A stretch of DNA of 64,000 bases from UBA10649 sp037130755. GTDB lineage: Bacteria; Actinomycetota; Actinomycetes; S36-B12. Below, in pieces: positions 18,356-26,505 of the stretch. A program made the position numbers and the translations under genes. The notes beneath the pieces are model-generated. The model did not search any database. It saw nothing but the letters and a program-made list of their open reading frames with translations, and was not told the DNA's origin. The DNA is taken from contig JBAXSI010000011.1 in NCBI GenBank assembly GCA_037130755.1, forward strand, positions 1-64,000. The letters run 5' to 3'. Each line of letters starts with the position of its first letter. Positions within the stretch are counted from its first letter, which is position 1.

Positions 18356-19273
18356 ATGATCCGCGATGCACTGGCGTCGATCGCCCGCAACGAGTCCCTC
18401 GGCGAGCTGATCGGCAGGGCACCGCTCGCACGCGGTGTAGTCAAGCGCGTGATCGGCGGCGACAGTGTCGATGACGCCGTCGCGGTGGCATCGGAGCTAG
18501 CGGACGCCGGCCGCTGGGTGAGCTTGGAGCGCGCAGCACCGAGCGTCGACAGTGAAGCGACGGCCGACGCGGTGCTGGCGGACTACCTCACGCTCGTGGA
18601 CCGCATCGCCACCGCCGGGCTCGCGGGCGTTGCCGAGGTGTCTGTGTTCCCGGGGTCGCTCACTGCAGGGCCGCCGTCGGCTGCGCATGGCCGGCTCTTG
18701 GCGCTCTGCGAGCACGCGACCCTGGCGCGCGTCTTCGTCTCCGTGGGGATGGGGCCTGCCGAGCATGTCGATGCGACCCTCGAGACCGTCAGCGGGCTTC
18801 AGGACGCCGGGCTGCTCGTCGGCGGGACCGTCCAGGCGAGCCTCAAGCGCAGCGAGGCTGACTGCCGGCGGCTCGCCGACCGTCGACTACGGCTGGTGAA
18901 GGGCGGTCGACGACAGCCCGGCTCGGTCGCCCACGAGCAGGCGGTCGAGACCGACAAGGCCTACATCCGGTGCGCGAAGGTGCTCCTGAAGGGATCGGGT
19001 TCGCCCTCGTTCGCGACGCACGACCCGCGAATGATCGAGATTCTCGAGTCCCTGACGACGCGTTACGAGCGGCCCAAGCAGTCCTATGAGTTCGCGTTCT
19101 ACCTCGGCCGCCAGGAGGCCGCCCAGGACCGCCTCGGCGCGGCGGGTGAGCGGGTTCGGGTCTACGTGCCCTACGGTCCAGACTGGTTCGAAAGGCTTGT
19201 TGGCGGGCTGGCGGAGCAGCCGTCATCGATCACTGCGGCGGTCCGTTCGCTGCTGCCCGGCTCGGCGAAGTGA
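18356..19273 (+). CDS. Proline dehydrogenase-family protein with altered substrate residues
   Basis: A 305-aa PRODH TIM barrel (FAD enzyme family oxidising proline to P5C). Conserved family segments are RLRLVKGGRR, AYIRCAKVLLKG, SFATHDPRM, YEFAFYLG and RVRVYVPYGPDWF. Two substrate-contact sites differ. The usual YLMRRLAERP reads RLVGGLAEQP, replacing the Arg pair that binds the proline carboxylate with Gly-Gly. The usual LVKGAY reads LVKGGR. It may therefore act on another substrate or be inactive. It sits directly upstream of proC (pyrroline-5-carboxylate reductase), which makes a link to proline metabolism likely. Only 3 nt separate it from the TetR gene. Confidence 0.82.
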   Translation: MIRDALASIARNESLGELIGRAPLARGVVKRVIGGDSVDDAVAVASELADAGRWVSLERAAPSVDSEATADAVLADYLTLVDRIATAGLAGVAEVSVFPGSLTAGPPSAAHGRLLALCEHATLARVFVSVGMGPAEHVDATLETVSGLQDAGLLVGGTVQASLKRSEADCRRLADRRLRLVKGGRRQPGSVAHEQAVETDKAYIRCAKVLLKGSGSPSFATHDPRMIEILESLTTRYERPKQSYEFAFYLGRQEAAQDRLGAAGERVRVYVPYGPDWFERLVGGLAEQPSSITAAVRSLLPGSAK

Positions 19274-19287
19274 GGGGAGAGCGCGAG

Positions 19288-20091
19288 ATGGCATTGCGGA
19301 TCGCGATCCTGGGTGCAGGAGTGATGGGCGAGACGCTCATCAGCGGCTTCCTGCGGTACGTGCGCCCCGAGCCGGACATCTGCGTGGTCGAGAAGCGCTC
19401 CGAGCGTGCCGAGGAGCTTGCCGGCCGCTACGACATCACGGTCAGCGAAGCTCCGGAAGCCCTGCGGGGCGCCGACGTGGTGGTCCTTGTGGTGAAACCC
19501 CAGGACATGGGCGCCCTTCTCGACGAGGTCGGACTGTTCGTTGTGACGGGCAGTCTGGTCATCTCGATCGCAGCCGGCATCACGACTGCGTTCATTCAGC
19601 AGCGGGTCCCGCTCGGCGTCAACGTCGTGCGGGCGATGCCGAACACGCCGGCACGGGTGGATCGGTCCGTCACCGGCGTGAGCCCCGCAGAGTCCTGCAC
19701 TCGTGAGGCACTGGCTCTCGCGGTCTCGTTGCTCGAGTCGGTGGGTTCCGTCATCGAGGTTCCTGAGTCGCTGCAGGATGCCGTCACCGCGGTCTCGGGC
19801 AGTGGACCCGCCTACGTCTTCTACCTGGCCGAGGCGATGATCGAGGCGGCCGTCGGGTTGGGACTCGACGAGACGACGGCGCAGCGCATGGTCCACCACA
19901 CGATCCTCGGCGCTGCCACCTTGCTGGAGTCATCCGGCGAGACAGCGCAGACCCTCAGGCGTAACGTCACATCGCCGAACGGGACGACCGCCGCAGCGAT
20001 CGCCACGATGGACGAGCTCGAGGTTCGTTCATCGATCGTCTCCGCCATCGGAGCCGCCCGCGATCGCAGCCGAGAACTGTCTGGGGGCTAG
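19288..20091 (+). CDS. proC: Pyrroline-5-carboxylate reductase
   Basis: Catalyses the last step of proline synthesis, NAD(P)H reduction of P5C. It is 267 aa. The Rossmann start is LRIAILGAGVMGETLI, MPNTPARV is in the middle, and the C-terminal signature AVSGSGPAYVFYLAEAM, followed by RRNVTSPNGTTAAAI, is diagnostic. ATG 19288 has GGGGAG 8 nt upstream; an in-frame GTG at 19270 sits before that SD and is not used. The gene lies between the PRODH-like gene and the acuC-type gene, with 2 nt before the latter. Confidence 0.96.
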   Translation: MALRIAILGAGVMGETLISGFLRYVRPEPDICVVEKRSERAEELAGRYDITVSEAPEALRGADVVVLVVKPQDMGALLDEVGLFVVTGSLVISIAAGITTAFIQQRVPLGVNVVRAMPNTPARVDRSVTGVSPAESCTREALALAVSLLESVGSVIEVPESLQDAVTAVSGSGPAYVFYLAEAMIEAAVGLGLDETTAQRMVHHTILGAATLLESSGETAQTLRRNVTSPNGTTAAAIATMDELEVRSSIVSAIGAARDRSRELSGG

Positions 20092-20093
20092 CC

Positions 20094-21290
20094 GTGTCCG
20101 AGCGCGTCGGTGTCGTGTGGGACGACCGACTGGCCGAGTACGACTTCGGGCCCGGTCACCCGCTCGCGCCGGTGCGCGTGCAGCTCGCGATGCGTCTGGC
20201 TTCCGAATTCGGTCTGTTCAAGCACGGCGACGTCACGATCCTCGGACCGGTCGAGCCCGCCGACGAGCGCGACATTCTGCGTGTGCACGAGGCGGAGTAC
20301 GTCGCGGCCGTCCGCCGCGCCTCCAACGACCCGCACTTCTACGATGCCGCGCGCGGCCTGGGCACCGATGACGACCCGGTGTTCCCGAACATGCACACTG
20401 CCGCCAGCCGCGTCGCCGCTGCGAGCCTGATGGCCGCACAGGCCGTGCACTCGGGTGAGGTGGAGCATGCGGTGAACCTCGCGGGCGGGCTCCATCACGC
20501 GCTGCCGGGTGCCGCCGAGGGCTTCTGCGTCTACAACGACATCGCGGTGGCCATCGCGTGGCTTCTCGATCAGGGCGTCGAGCGGGTCGCGTACATCGAC
20601 ATCGACGTCCACCATGGGGACGGCGTCCAGGCCATGTTCTGGGACGACCCGCGGGTGATGACGATCTCGCTGCACGAGAGCCCCAAGTCGCTCTTCCCCG
20701 GCAGCGGGCTGCCGGAGGACGTCGGGGGAGCCGCCGCGCTCGGGTCTTCGGTCAACGTCGCGCTGCCGGCCGGAACCGGGGACCAAGGCTGGCTTCGGGC
20801 GCTGCACGGCATCGTGCCGGACCTGCTGGGCGCCTTCGCCCCGCAGGTGCTCGTCACCCAACATGGCGTCGACACGCACTTCGAGGACCCCCTGGCGCAC
20901 CTGCTGGTGTCGCTGGACGGGCAGCGCATGGCGTTCGAGGCGCTCCACCGCTGGGCTCACCGCTACGCAGGCGGCCGCTGGATCGCACTTGGCGGCGGCG
21001 GATACGAGTGGGTGAACGTGGTGCCGCGCGCCTGGACGCACCTGATCGCCGAGGCGACCGGTCGGCCGATCGACCCGGAGACTCCGCTGCCGGACGGCTT
21101 CCACGAATTCGTACTGGAGGCGCTGGGGCGACAGGCACCCGGGCGCATGACGGACGGGCGGCAGCCGTGGCCGCGTCCGTTCGACCAGGGATTCGATCCC
21201 GCGGACGGTGTCGACGCGGCTGTTCTCGACACCCGAAATGCCGTGTATCCGTACTGGGGCCTTACACCAGAGCCCGGCTTCTGGTTCTGA
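20094..21290 (+). CDS. AcuC-type histone deacetylase-like hydrolase
   Basis: Zn-dependent deacetylase of the arginase/deacetylase fold, class I HDAC/AcuC group, 398 aa. The His pair is in GGLHHALPG, the zinc ligands are in DIDVHHGDGVQ, and the C-terminal LGGGGYEW loop is present. In Bacillus, AcuC deacetylates acetyl-CoA synthetase; the target here is unknown. A role reversing acetylation would pair with a GNAT acetyltransferase such as the fusion protein at 40831, but that is only inference. GTG 20094 follows CTGGGGG closely. The C-terminus is slightly extended with YPYWGLTPEPGFW. Confidence 0.92.
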   Translation: MSERVGVVWDDRLAEYDFGPGHPLAPVRVQLAMRLASEFGLFKHGDVTILGPVEPADERDILRVHEAEYVAAVRRASNDPHFYDAARGLGTDDDPVFPNMHTAASRVAAASLMAAQAVHSGEVEHAVNLAGGLHHALPGAAEGFCVYNDIAVAIAWLLDQGVERVAYIDIDVHHGDGVQAMFWDDPRVMTISLHESPKSLFPGSGLPEDVGGAAALGSSVNVALPAGTGDQGWLRALHGIVPDLLGAFAPQVLVTQHGVDTHFEDPLAHLLVSLDGQRMAFEALHRWAHRYAGGRWIALGGGGYEWVNVVPRAWTHLIAEATGRPIDPETPLPDGFHEFVLEALGRQAPGRMTDGRQPWPRPFDQGFDPADGVDAAVLDTRNAVYPYWGLTPEPGFWF

Positions 21291-21361
21291 CGGCGCGCCG
21301 TCGGACGAAGATCACAGGCACCAATTTCGGAATCAACTTTCCCAAGGACCTCACGGGCCAC

Positions 21362-21367
21362 TAGTCT
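21362..21367 (+). promoter_or_regulatory. Candidate -10 box for HTH/bS22 region
   Basis: TAGTCT in the 149-bp gap after the acuC-type gene would start RNA near 21374, giving a leader of about 66 nt. The rest of the gap (21291-21439) shows no other clear element; no strong -35 is seen. Confidence 0.4.
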
Positions 21368-21439
21368 TCGCAACGCCTGCATGTCGTGTGTCTCCGGAGG
21401 GGAAGCCGGTGCGACGTTCGGCAGAAAGTTCGGTGAGAA

Positions 21440-21646
21440 ATGTCCTCGACCCCTGATCGGGCCCTGTCTGACGTGCACTTCCTGACCGTCGCGGAGGTGG
21501 CCTCTGTGATGCGCGTGTCGAAGATGACCGTCTACCGCCTGGTCCATAACGGGGAGATGCCGGCTGTTCGCGTGGGTCGCTCGTTCCGCGTCCCTGAGCA
21601 GGCGGTCCATGACTACCTGCGCGACTCGTTCGTCGAGACGGCCTGA
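21440..21646 (+). CDS. Small helix-turn-helix (excisionase/MerR-like) DNA-binding protein
   Basis: A 68-aa protein made almost wholly of one winged HTH. LTVAEVASVMRVSKMTVYRLVHNGEMPAVRVGRSFRVPEQAV-type sequence (about residues 14-55) fits the excisionase/BldC-like HTH_17 family. It is not a phage relic: the pair of this gene and bS22 is conserved next to proC in mycobacteria (Rv0500A/Rv0500B) and other actinobacteria. Its target is unknown. ATG 21440 is preceded by a modest GGTGAG. The bS22 gene follows after 104 bp with its own promoter-like region. Confidence 0.88.
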   Translation: MSSTPDRALSDVHFLTVAEVASVMRVSKMTVYRLVHNGEMPAVRVGRSFRVPEQAVHDYLRDSFVETA

Positions 21647-21685
21647 TCGCCGGACCGCGCCGTACGGCAGCTGATGGACCGCCGG

Positions 21686-21722
21686 TAGGCTGGTCTCCTG
21701 CACCCGCGAGTTCACGCTCGCG
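21686..21722 (+). promoter_or_regulatory. Promoter and leader hairpin upstream of bS22
   Basis: TAGGCT at 21686-21691 fits the window's -10 pattern and would start RNA near 21698. The leader then forms a perfect 6-bp hairpin, CGCGAG (21705-21710) with CTCGCG (21717-21722) around a 6-nt loop. The hairpin ends 16 nt before the SD sequence. Confidence 0.45.
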
Positions 21723-21750
21723 CATGAACACGTAGCGAAAAGGACATTTG

Positions 21751-21849
21751 ATGGGCTCTGTGGTCAAGAAGCGTCGCAAGCGGATGGCTAAGAAGAAGCA
21801 CCGCAAACTGCTGCGCCGTACCCGAGTCCAGCGCCGCAACAAGAAGTAG
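21751..21849 (+). CDS. 30S ribosomal protein bS22 (AURKAIP1/COX24 domain)
   Basis: A 32-aa, extremely basic protein that starts MGSVVKKRRKRMAKKKHRK and ends RTRVQRRNKK. It matches the small actinobacterial ribosomal protein bS22 seen in mycobacterial 30S structures, also annotated AURKAIP1/COX24-domain protein. Such short genes are often missed. ATG 21751 has AAAAGGA 6 nt upstream, a strong SD for this window. The upstream leader carries a small hairpin. Codons are mostly G/C-ending but include AAA and GCT, a little unlike the neighbours. The mycobacterial equivalent is Rv0500B beside the same HTH gene. Confidence 0.92.
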   Translation: MGSVVKKRRKRMAKKKHRKLLRRTRVQRRNKK

Positions 21850-21882
21850 CGCTCCCCGCACAGGACTCCGTGAGGAGAACCG

Positions 21883-22854
21883 ATGAGCCGAACCGTGCTG
21901 GTCACCGGAGTCTCGCGGTACCTCGGCGGCCGGATGGCCGCGATCCTGGCGGATGACCCCTGCATCGACCGCGTGATCGGCGTCGACGTCGTCGCGCCCG
22001 ACTCGCCGATCGATGGCATCGAGTTCGTCCGAGCCGACATCCGCAACCCCGTGATCGCCAAGGTCCTCGGCGAGGCAGGGGTCGACACCGTCGTGCACAT
22101 GGGCGTCATCGCGACCCCGAAGCAGGCCGGCGGCCGGTCGACGATGAAGGAGATCAACGTCATCGGGACCATGCAGCTGCTGGCTGCCTGCCAGCGGACC
22201 CCGAGCGTGGAGAAGCTCGTCGTGAAGTCGACGGCGGCCGTGTACGGCTCCGGCCCGAAGGATCCGGCGATGTTCACCGAGGAGATGGAGCCGCGGCATT
22301 CCCCGACCTCCGGCTGGCCCAAGGACTCCGCCGAGGTCGAGACCTACGTGCGCGGCTTCGCCCGCCGCCGCCCCGACGTCGCCGTCACGACCCTGCGGTT
22401 CGCGAACTTCATCGGGCCCAAGGTGCAGACGGCCCTGACCAGCTACTTCGTGCAGCCGGTGATCCCCACCGTCCTGGGCTTCGATCCCAGACTGCAGTTC
22501 ATCCACGAGGATGACGGCCTTGCTGCGCTGCAGCACGCCATCGTCGAGCGCCGCACAGGGACCTTCAACATCGCCGGCGACGGCGTGCTCACCTTGTCGC
22601 AGGCAGTCCGTCGAACGGGGCGCTCGTCCGTCGCCGTTCCTTCGCTGTTCTTCTCCCTGGTCGGGCGCAGCGTCTTCAAGTCCGGGCTCGTCGACTACTC
22701 CGACGAGGCGATGCGCTACCTGACGTACGGCCGCGCCCTCGACACCTCCGCGATGCGGGATCGGCTCGGCTTCCAGCCGGCCTTCTCGTCGGAGGAGGCG
22801 TTTACGTCGTTCGTCCGTGCATACAGCGACGATGCGGAGGCCGACGTTGCCTGA
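21883..22854 (+). CDS. NAD-dependent epimerase/dehydratase (SDR) family protein, GalE2-like
   Basis: A 323-aa extended short-chain dehydrogenase. The nucleotide-binding TGVSRYLGG loop is at the N-terminus, followed by D-x-VV (IGVDVV) and VVKSTAAVYG. At the catalytic YxxxK position the sequence reads SGWPKDSAEVE: Trp replaces Tyr while Lys is kept. Catalysis by the standard mechanism is therefore doubtful. The C-terminal part (FNIAGDGVLTLSQAVR) is typical of the group. It corresponds by position to mycobacterial Rv0501 (galE2), beside the plsC-like gene. AGGAG 21871-21875 precedes ATG 21883. The true substrate is unknown. Confidence 0.85.
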   Translation: MSRTVLVTGVSRYLGGRMAAILADDPCIDRVIGVDVVAPDSPIDGIEFVRADIRNPVIAKVLGEAGVDTVVHMGVIATPKQAGGRSTMKEINVIGTMQLLAACQRTPSVEKLVVKSTAAVYGSGPKDPAMFTEEMEPRHSPTSGWPKDSAEVETYVRGFARRRPDVAVTTLRFANFIGPKVQTALTSYFVQPVIPTVLGFDPRLQFIHEDDGLAALQHAIVERRTGTFNIAGDGVLTLSQAVRRTGRSSVAVPSLFFSLVGRSVFKSGLVDYSDEAMRYLTYGRALDTSAMRDRLGFQPAFSSEEAFTSFVRAYSDDAEADVA

Positions 22855-23899
22855 CGCCGATGTGATCGCCTTCGAGCCGCGCGACGGCGAACCGACCGTC
22901 GGCCCGTCCAAGGCTGCCCGCATGGTCGGGAACACCGGGCCGAAGCCCCCTGCTCCCAAGCCCGACGTTGCCCCAGTAGTGGCCCCCGTCGAGAAGAAGA
23001 AGCGGAAGAAGGTCCTTGTCGAGCCCGATCCCACCCAGGACGAGCCGAACGAGATCGACCTGATTCCTGATGAGGACGTCGAGGGCTGGATGGAGTTCGC
23101 GCGACGACGCCTGCGCGGCGACTACTCCGTCGACGACTTCGGCTTCGACCCAGAGCTCACCGATCGAGTACTGCTTGCGCTCGCTCGTCCGCTCTACAAG
23201 TCGTGGTTCCGTGTCGAGACCACCGGACTGGAGAACATCCCCAGCGACTCTGCGGCCCTGGTCGTCGCGAACCACTCGGGCACGATCGCAGTGGACTCGA
23301 TCATGGCCCAGGTGGCGCTGCACGACGAGCACCCCGGCCACCGGCATCTTCGGATGCTCGGTGCCAATCTCGTCTTCCAGACCCCGTTCCTCGGCGAGGT
23401 GGCCCGCAAGGCCGGGCACACCCTCGCCTGCCACCCCGATGCCGAGCGTCTGCTCTCTGACGGCGAGGTCGTCGGCGTGTGGCCGGAGGGCTTCAAGGGC
23501 ATCGGCAAGCCGTTCAGCCAGCGGTACAAGCTGCAGCGCTTCGGCCGTGGCGGCTTCGTGGCCGCGGCCATCAAGACCGGTTCGCCGATCGTCCCCACCG
23601 CGATCGTCGGTGCGGAGGAGATCTACCCGATGATCTACAACTCACGCACGATCGCACGCATCCTCGGGCTGCCGTACTTCCCGATCACCCCGACGTTCCC
23701 GTGGCTCGGGCCCCTTGGCATGGTTCCGCTGCCGAGCAAGTGGCTGATCCACTTCGGCGACCCGATCCCGACCGACCATTACCCGCCGAGCGCGGCCGAC
23801 GACCCGATGGTCGTCTTTGAGCTCACCGACCAGGTGCGCGAGCAGATCCAGCAATCGCTCTACCGCCTGCTGATCAAGCGTCCGTCCGCCTTCGGCTGA
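22847..23899 (+). CDS. PlsC-type 1-acylglycerol-3-phosphate acyltransferase family protein
   Basis: Membrane-associated phospholipid acyltransferase family, about 350 aa. The acceptor site is NHSGTIAVD (His and Asp six residues apart, as in the mycobacterial Rv0502 group), and the WPEGFKGIGKPF block carries the EG motif. An N-terminal tail of about 60 aa is rich in Lys/Pro/Glu and likely disordered. I chose TTG 22847 because a perfect GGAGG (22836-22840) sits 6 nt upstream; the start then overlaps the previous stop. GTG 22862 is an alternative. Substrate acyl acceptor is not determinable here. Confidence 0.87.
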   Translation: MPDADVIAFEPRDGEPTVGPSKAARMVGNTGPKPPAPKPDVAPVVAPVEKKKRKKVLVEPDPTQDEPNEIDLIPDEDVEGWMEFARRRLRGDYSVDDFGFDPELTDRVLLALARPLYKSWFRVETTGLENIPSDSAALVVANHSGTIAVDSIMAQVALHDEHPGHRHLRMLGANLVFQTPFLGEVARKAGHTLACHPDAERLLSDGEVVGVWPEGFKGIGKPFSQRYKLQRFGRGGFVAAAIKTGSPIVPTAIVGAEEIYPMIYNSRTIARILGLPYFPITPTFPWLGPLGMVPLPSKWLIHFGDPIPTDHYPPSAADDPMVVFELTDQVREQIQQSLYRLLIKRPSAFG

Positions 23900-23907
23900 C
23901 CTCCTCG

Positions 23908-23968
23908 CCGAGTCCGACCGCTCGCGTCATCCAGAGAGGGCTTTTGTGACGCCGGTGGTCGGAGTCGG
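23908..23968. terminator. Candidate bidirectional hairpin between convergent genes
   Basis: CCGAGTCCGACC at 23908-23919 pairs with GGTCGGAGTCGG at 23957-23968, 11 of 12 bases, around a 37-nt loop. It occupies the gap between the PlsC gene and the HAD phosphatase gene. It has no U-tract, which is common in actinobacteria. Confidence 0.4.
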
Positions 23969-23975
23969 CGCGGAA

Positions 23976-24893
23976 CTAGACCGGCAGGCGGCCGCTGCGG
24001 GTGCGGGCGGCGGCGTAGCCCACCGCAAGGCCCACGACGATGCCGCCCACACCGGCCGCTGCAGGCAGGGCCACGCGCTTGACCTGCTGGCGGCGCCGGA
24101 AGTCGCGGATCTTCCAGTCGTTCTCCTTGGCATGCGCGCGCAGCCCGGGGTCGGGATTGACGGCCACCGGATTGCCGACCAGCGAGAGCATCGGGATGTC
24201 ATTGGACGAGTCGGAGTAGGCAGAGCACCGGGAGAGGTCAAGGCCCGCGGTCTGCGCGAGCGCCTTGATGGCCTCTGCCTTGGCGAGGCCGTGCAGCGGC
24301 GGGCCGTCGAGATGGCCGGTGTACCTGCCGTCCTTGATCTCGGAGACGGTGCCCAGCGCGCCGGTGAGCCCGAGCCGGTGGGCGATGATGCCGGCGAGCT
24401 CGACGGGAGTGGCCGTGACCAGCCAGACCTGCTGCCCGGCATCCAGGTGCCCCTGTGCGAGCGCGAGGCTTCCCGGGATGAGCTTGTCGATCATGATGTC
24501 GTCGAAGATCTCCTCGGCGAGGCGGTTGAGTTCGGCGACCTGACGCCCCTCGACGAATGACAGGGCGGCCTCGGTGGCCGAGGCCATGTCCTCAAGGTCC
24601 TCCGAGCCGCTCATGACGAACTTGACCTGCTTCAGCCCGAACCCGACGATCTCGCGGCCGCTGAAGAACTTGCGCTTGGCCAGCCCGACCGCGAAGTGGT
24701 ACATGCTTGCGCCGCGCATGATCGTGTTGTCGACGTCGAAGAACGCTGCTGCAGTGGGGTCGGACTTGGGCTCGTGCGATGCGCCGGCACCCCCCGCGGC
24801 GGCCGAGGCGACGCCGGCCATGCGGTAGCGGGAGAGGAGGTCGCGGGGCTCAGCTGCGGCCTGCTGGCCGGGTGCCGCGTCGGGCTCGTTCAC
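23976..24893 (-). CDS. HAD-IB family hydrolase (SerB1-like), C-terminal membrane anchor
   Basis: A 305-aa haloacid dehalogenase phosphatase of subfamily IB. Catalytic motif I is AAFFDVDNTIMRG, motif II is VWLVTATPVELA, and motif III is SAYSDSSNDIPML. The C-terminus ends in one hydrophobic helix (PAAAGVGGIVVGLAVGY) and a basic tail, so it is probably membrane-tethered. An N-terminal Ala/Pro-rich stretch of about 50 aa precedes the fold. It matches the SerB1 position of mycobacteria (Rv0505c), but phosphoserine is not proven as substrate. GTG 24893 was chosen for the TAGTCT -10 box 7 nt upstream rather than the longer frame. Confidence 0.85.
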   Translation of the reverse strand: MNEPDAAPGQQAAAEPRDLLSRYRMAGVASAAAGGAGASHEPKSDPTAAAFFDVDNTIMRGASMYHFAVGLAKRKFFSGREIVGFGLKQVKFVMSGSEDLEDMASATEAALSFVEGRQVAELNRLAEEIFDDIMIDKLIPGSLALAQGHLDAGQQVWLVTATPVELAGIIAHRLGLTGALGTVSEIKDGRYTGHLDGPPLHGLAKAEAIKALAQTAGLDLSRCSAYSDSSNDIPMLSLVGNPVAVNPDPGLRAHAKENDWKIRDFRRRQQVKRVALPAAAGVGGIVVGLAVGYAAARTRSGRLPV

Positions 24894-24900
24894 AGGGGTG

Positions 24901-24906
24901 AGACTA
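24901..24906 (-). promoter_or_regulatory. -10 box TAGTCT, leaderless start of HAD gene
   Basis: Read on the minus strand, TAGTCT ends 7 nt before GTG 24893. No SD is present. Confidence 0.55.
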
Positions 24907-24975
24907 CCCAGCGAGGCGAAGCGGTGTGCCAGACTCAGGAGGGAGCAGGCGGAGCGACGACGAGGGAGGCATGGC

Positions 24976-26505
24976 GTGAGCGCCAACATCGCGGACTTCC
25001 TGCGTGCCTCTGCGCGGCGGCACCCCGATGCCGTGTGCCTCGTCGAAGGCGACCGGACCTACTCGTGGGCCGACGTCGACCGTGAGGTCGACGCATGTGC
25101 ATCAGGACTGGCCGCGCGGGGCCTGCACCCCGGGGAGCGGGTCGCGCTGCTGCTCGGCAACAGCTACCACTTCGTGATCGCCTACTTCGCGGCCGCGCGG
25201 GCCGGCCTGGTTACGGTGCCGCTCAACCCGGCCTACACCAGCGCCGAGGTCGCTGTCCTGCTCGCCGACAGTGGTGCACGGATGCTCGTCGTGCAGCCGG
25301 CGACCCGCAAGGTCGGCGAGGAGTCGGCCGCTGCGCTGCCGGGCTGCGATGTGATCTCCGTCGACGATGCCGAGTGGCGGGCCATCGGGGCGACCGGCGC
25401 CGCGACCCCGCGACCAGACGCAGATCTCGCCGACGATGCGCTCGCGCTCCTGCTCTTCACGGCCGGTACCAGTGGCCGGCCCAAGGGCGCGATGCTCACC
25501 CACGCGGCCCTGCGCGCCAACATCGACATGCTGCTGGCATTGACCGATCCGCCAGCTGTCGTCGACAGAGACGTCGTCCTCGTCGTCCTGCCGATGTTCC
25601 ACGTGTACGGGCTCAACACCGTGCTCGGCACGGCGATGGCCGCCGGTGCGACCTGCATCCTCAGCGACCGCTTCGACCCGGCCGAGTCGCTCAACGTGAT
25701 CTCTGCGCACAGAGTGACCACTGTCGCCGGCGCGCCCGGCATGTACCAGGCGTGGTGCGCCACTCCCGGCCTGCGCGAGGCGATGGCGACCGTCCGACTG
25801 CTGTCCAGCGGCGGTGCCCCGCTCCCGGAGACCGTTTTCGCGAAGTTCGCCGAGTTGACTGGCCTGGAGATCTTCGAGGGCTACGGAATGACCGAGACCG
25901 CGCCCGTCGTCGCCACCAACCTCGTCTCGGGCAGGCCGAAGCCTGGCTCGGTAGGTCGTCCGCTGCCCGGGCTGGAGATCCGCCTGGTCGACGACTCGGG
26001 CGAGGAGCCCGACGACGAGCCGGACGAGGCCGCGCCCGGTGAACTGTGGGTGCGTGGTCCGTCGGTGTTCAAGGGCTATTGGCCTGACGGGGCCGGCGGT
26101 CCGGACGCCGAGGGCTGGTTCCGTTCCGGCGACGTCGCCTATGCCGACGACGACGGCGACCTGCACGTTGTCGACCGGCGTCGCGAGGTCATCCTCGTCA
26201 ACGGCTTCAACGTCTACCCGCGCGAGATCGAACTGGTCATCGACTCCCTCGAAGGGGTCGCCGAGACGGCGGTAGTCGGCGTCGCCGACGACCTCACCGG
26301 TGAGGCTGTCACGGCGCTGGTGGTCGCACGGCGAGGTGCGACCCTGACGCCCGAGCAGATCGCCGAGCACTGCGCCACTCGCCTTGCGCGGTTCAAGTGC
26401 CCGACGGTCATCCGCGTCGTCGAGGCGTTGCCGCACTCGGCAACGGGCAAGGTCGCCAAGGGTCGGCTGAGGGATGTGTACGGCGACACCGGATACGGGA
26501 CATGA
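24976..26505 (+). CDS. Fatty acyl-CoA synthetase/ligase, AMP-binding (ANL) family
   Basis: Activates a carboxylic acid to an acyl-CoA through an acyl-AMP. It is 509 aa. The P-loop LLLFTAGTSGRPKGAMLTH lies at about 159-177, then EGYGMTETAPV, the hinge VDRRREVILVNGFNVYP, and the catalytic Lys in HSATGKVAKGRL near the C-terminus. The GTG 24976 start has GGGAGG 6 nt upstream. Sequence style is that of medium/long-chain fatty acid ligases rather than acetyl-CoA synthetase, but chain length is not readable. It overlaps the glutaredoxin-like gene by ATGA. Divergent from the HAD phosphatase. Confidence 0.9.
   Translation: MSANIADFLRASARRHPDAVCLVEGDRTYSWADVDREVDACASGLAARGLHPGERVALLLGNSYHFVIAYFAAARAGLVTVPLNPAYTSAEVAVLLADSGARMLVVQPATRKVGEESAAALPGCDVISVDDAEWRAIGATGAATPRPDADLADDALALLLFTAGTSGRPKGAMLTHAALRANIDMLLALTDPPAVVDRDVVLVVLPMFHVYGLNTVLGTAMAAGATCILSDRFDPAESLNVISAHRVTTVAGAPGMYQAWCATPGLREAMATVRLLSSGGAPLPETVFAKFAELTGLEIFEGYGMTETAPVVATNLVSGRPKPGSVGRPLPGLEIRLVDDSGEEPDDEPDEAAPGELWVRGPSVFKGYWPDGAGGPDAEGWFRSGDVAYADDDGDLHVVDRRREVILVNGFNVYPREIELVIDSLEGVAETAVVGVADDLTGEAVTALVVARRGATLTPEQIAEHCATRLARFKCPTVIRVVEALPHSATGKVAKGRLRDVYGDTGYGT

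Noticed and set aside
21440..21646. Excisionase-like gene as a sign of prophage or integrative element
   Set aside because: No integrase, attachment repeats or phage genes are nearby, and the gene pairs with bS22 in other actinobacteria.
24898..24975. N-terminal extension of the acyl-CoA ligase to 24898
   Set aside because: The added residues are Arg-rich with no family similarity, and a perfect SD precedes GTG 24976.
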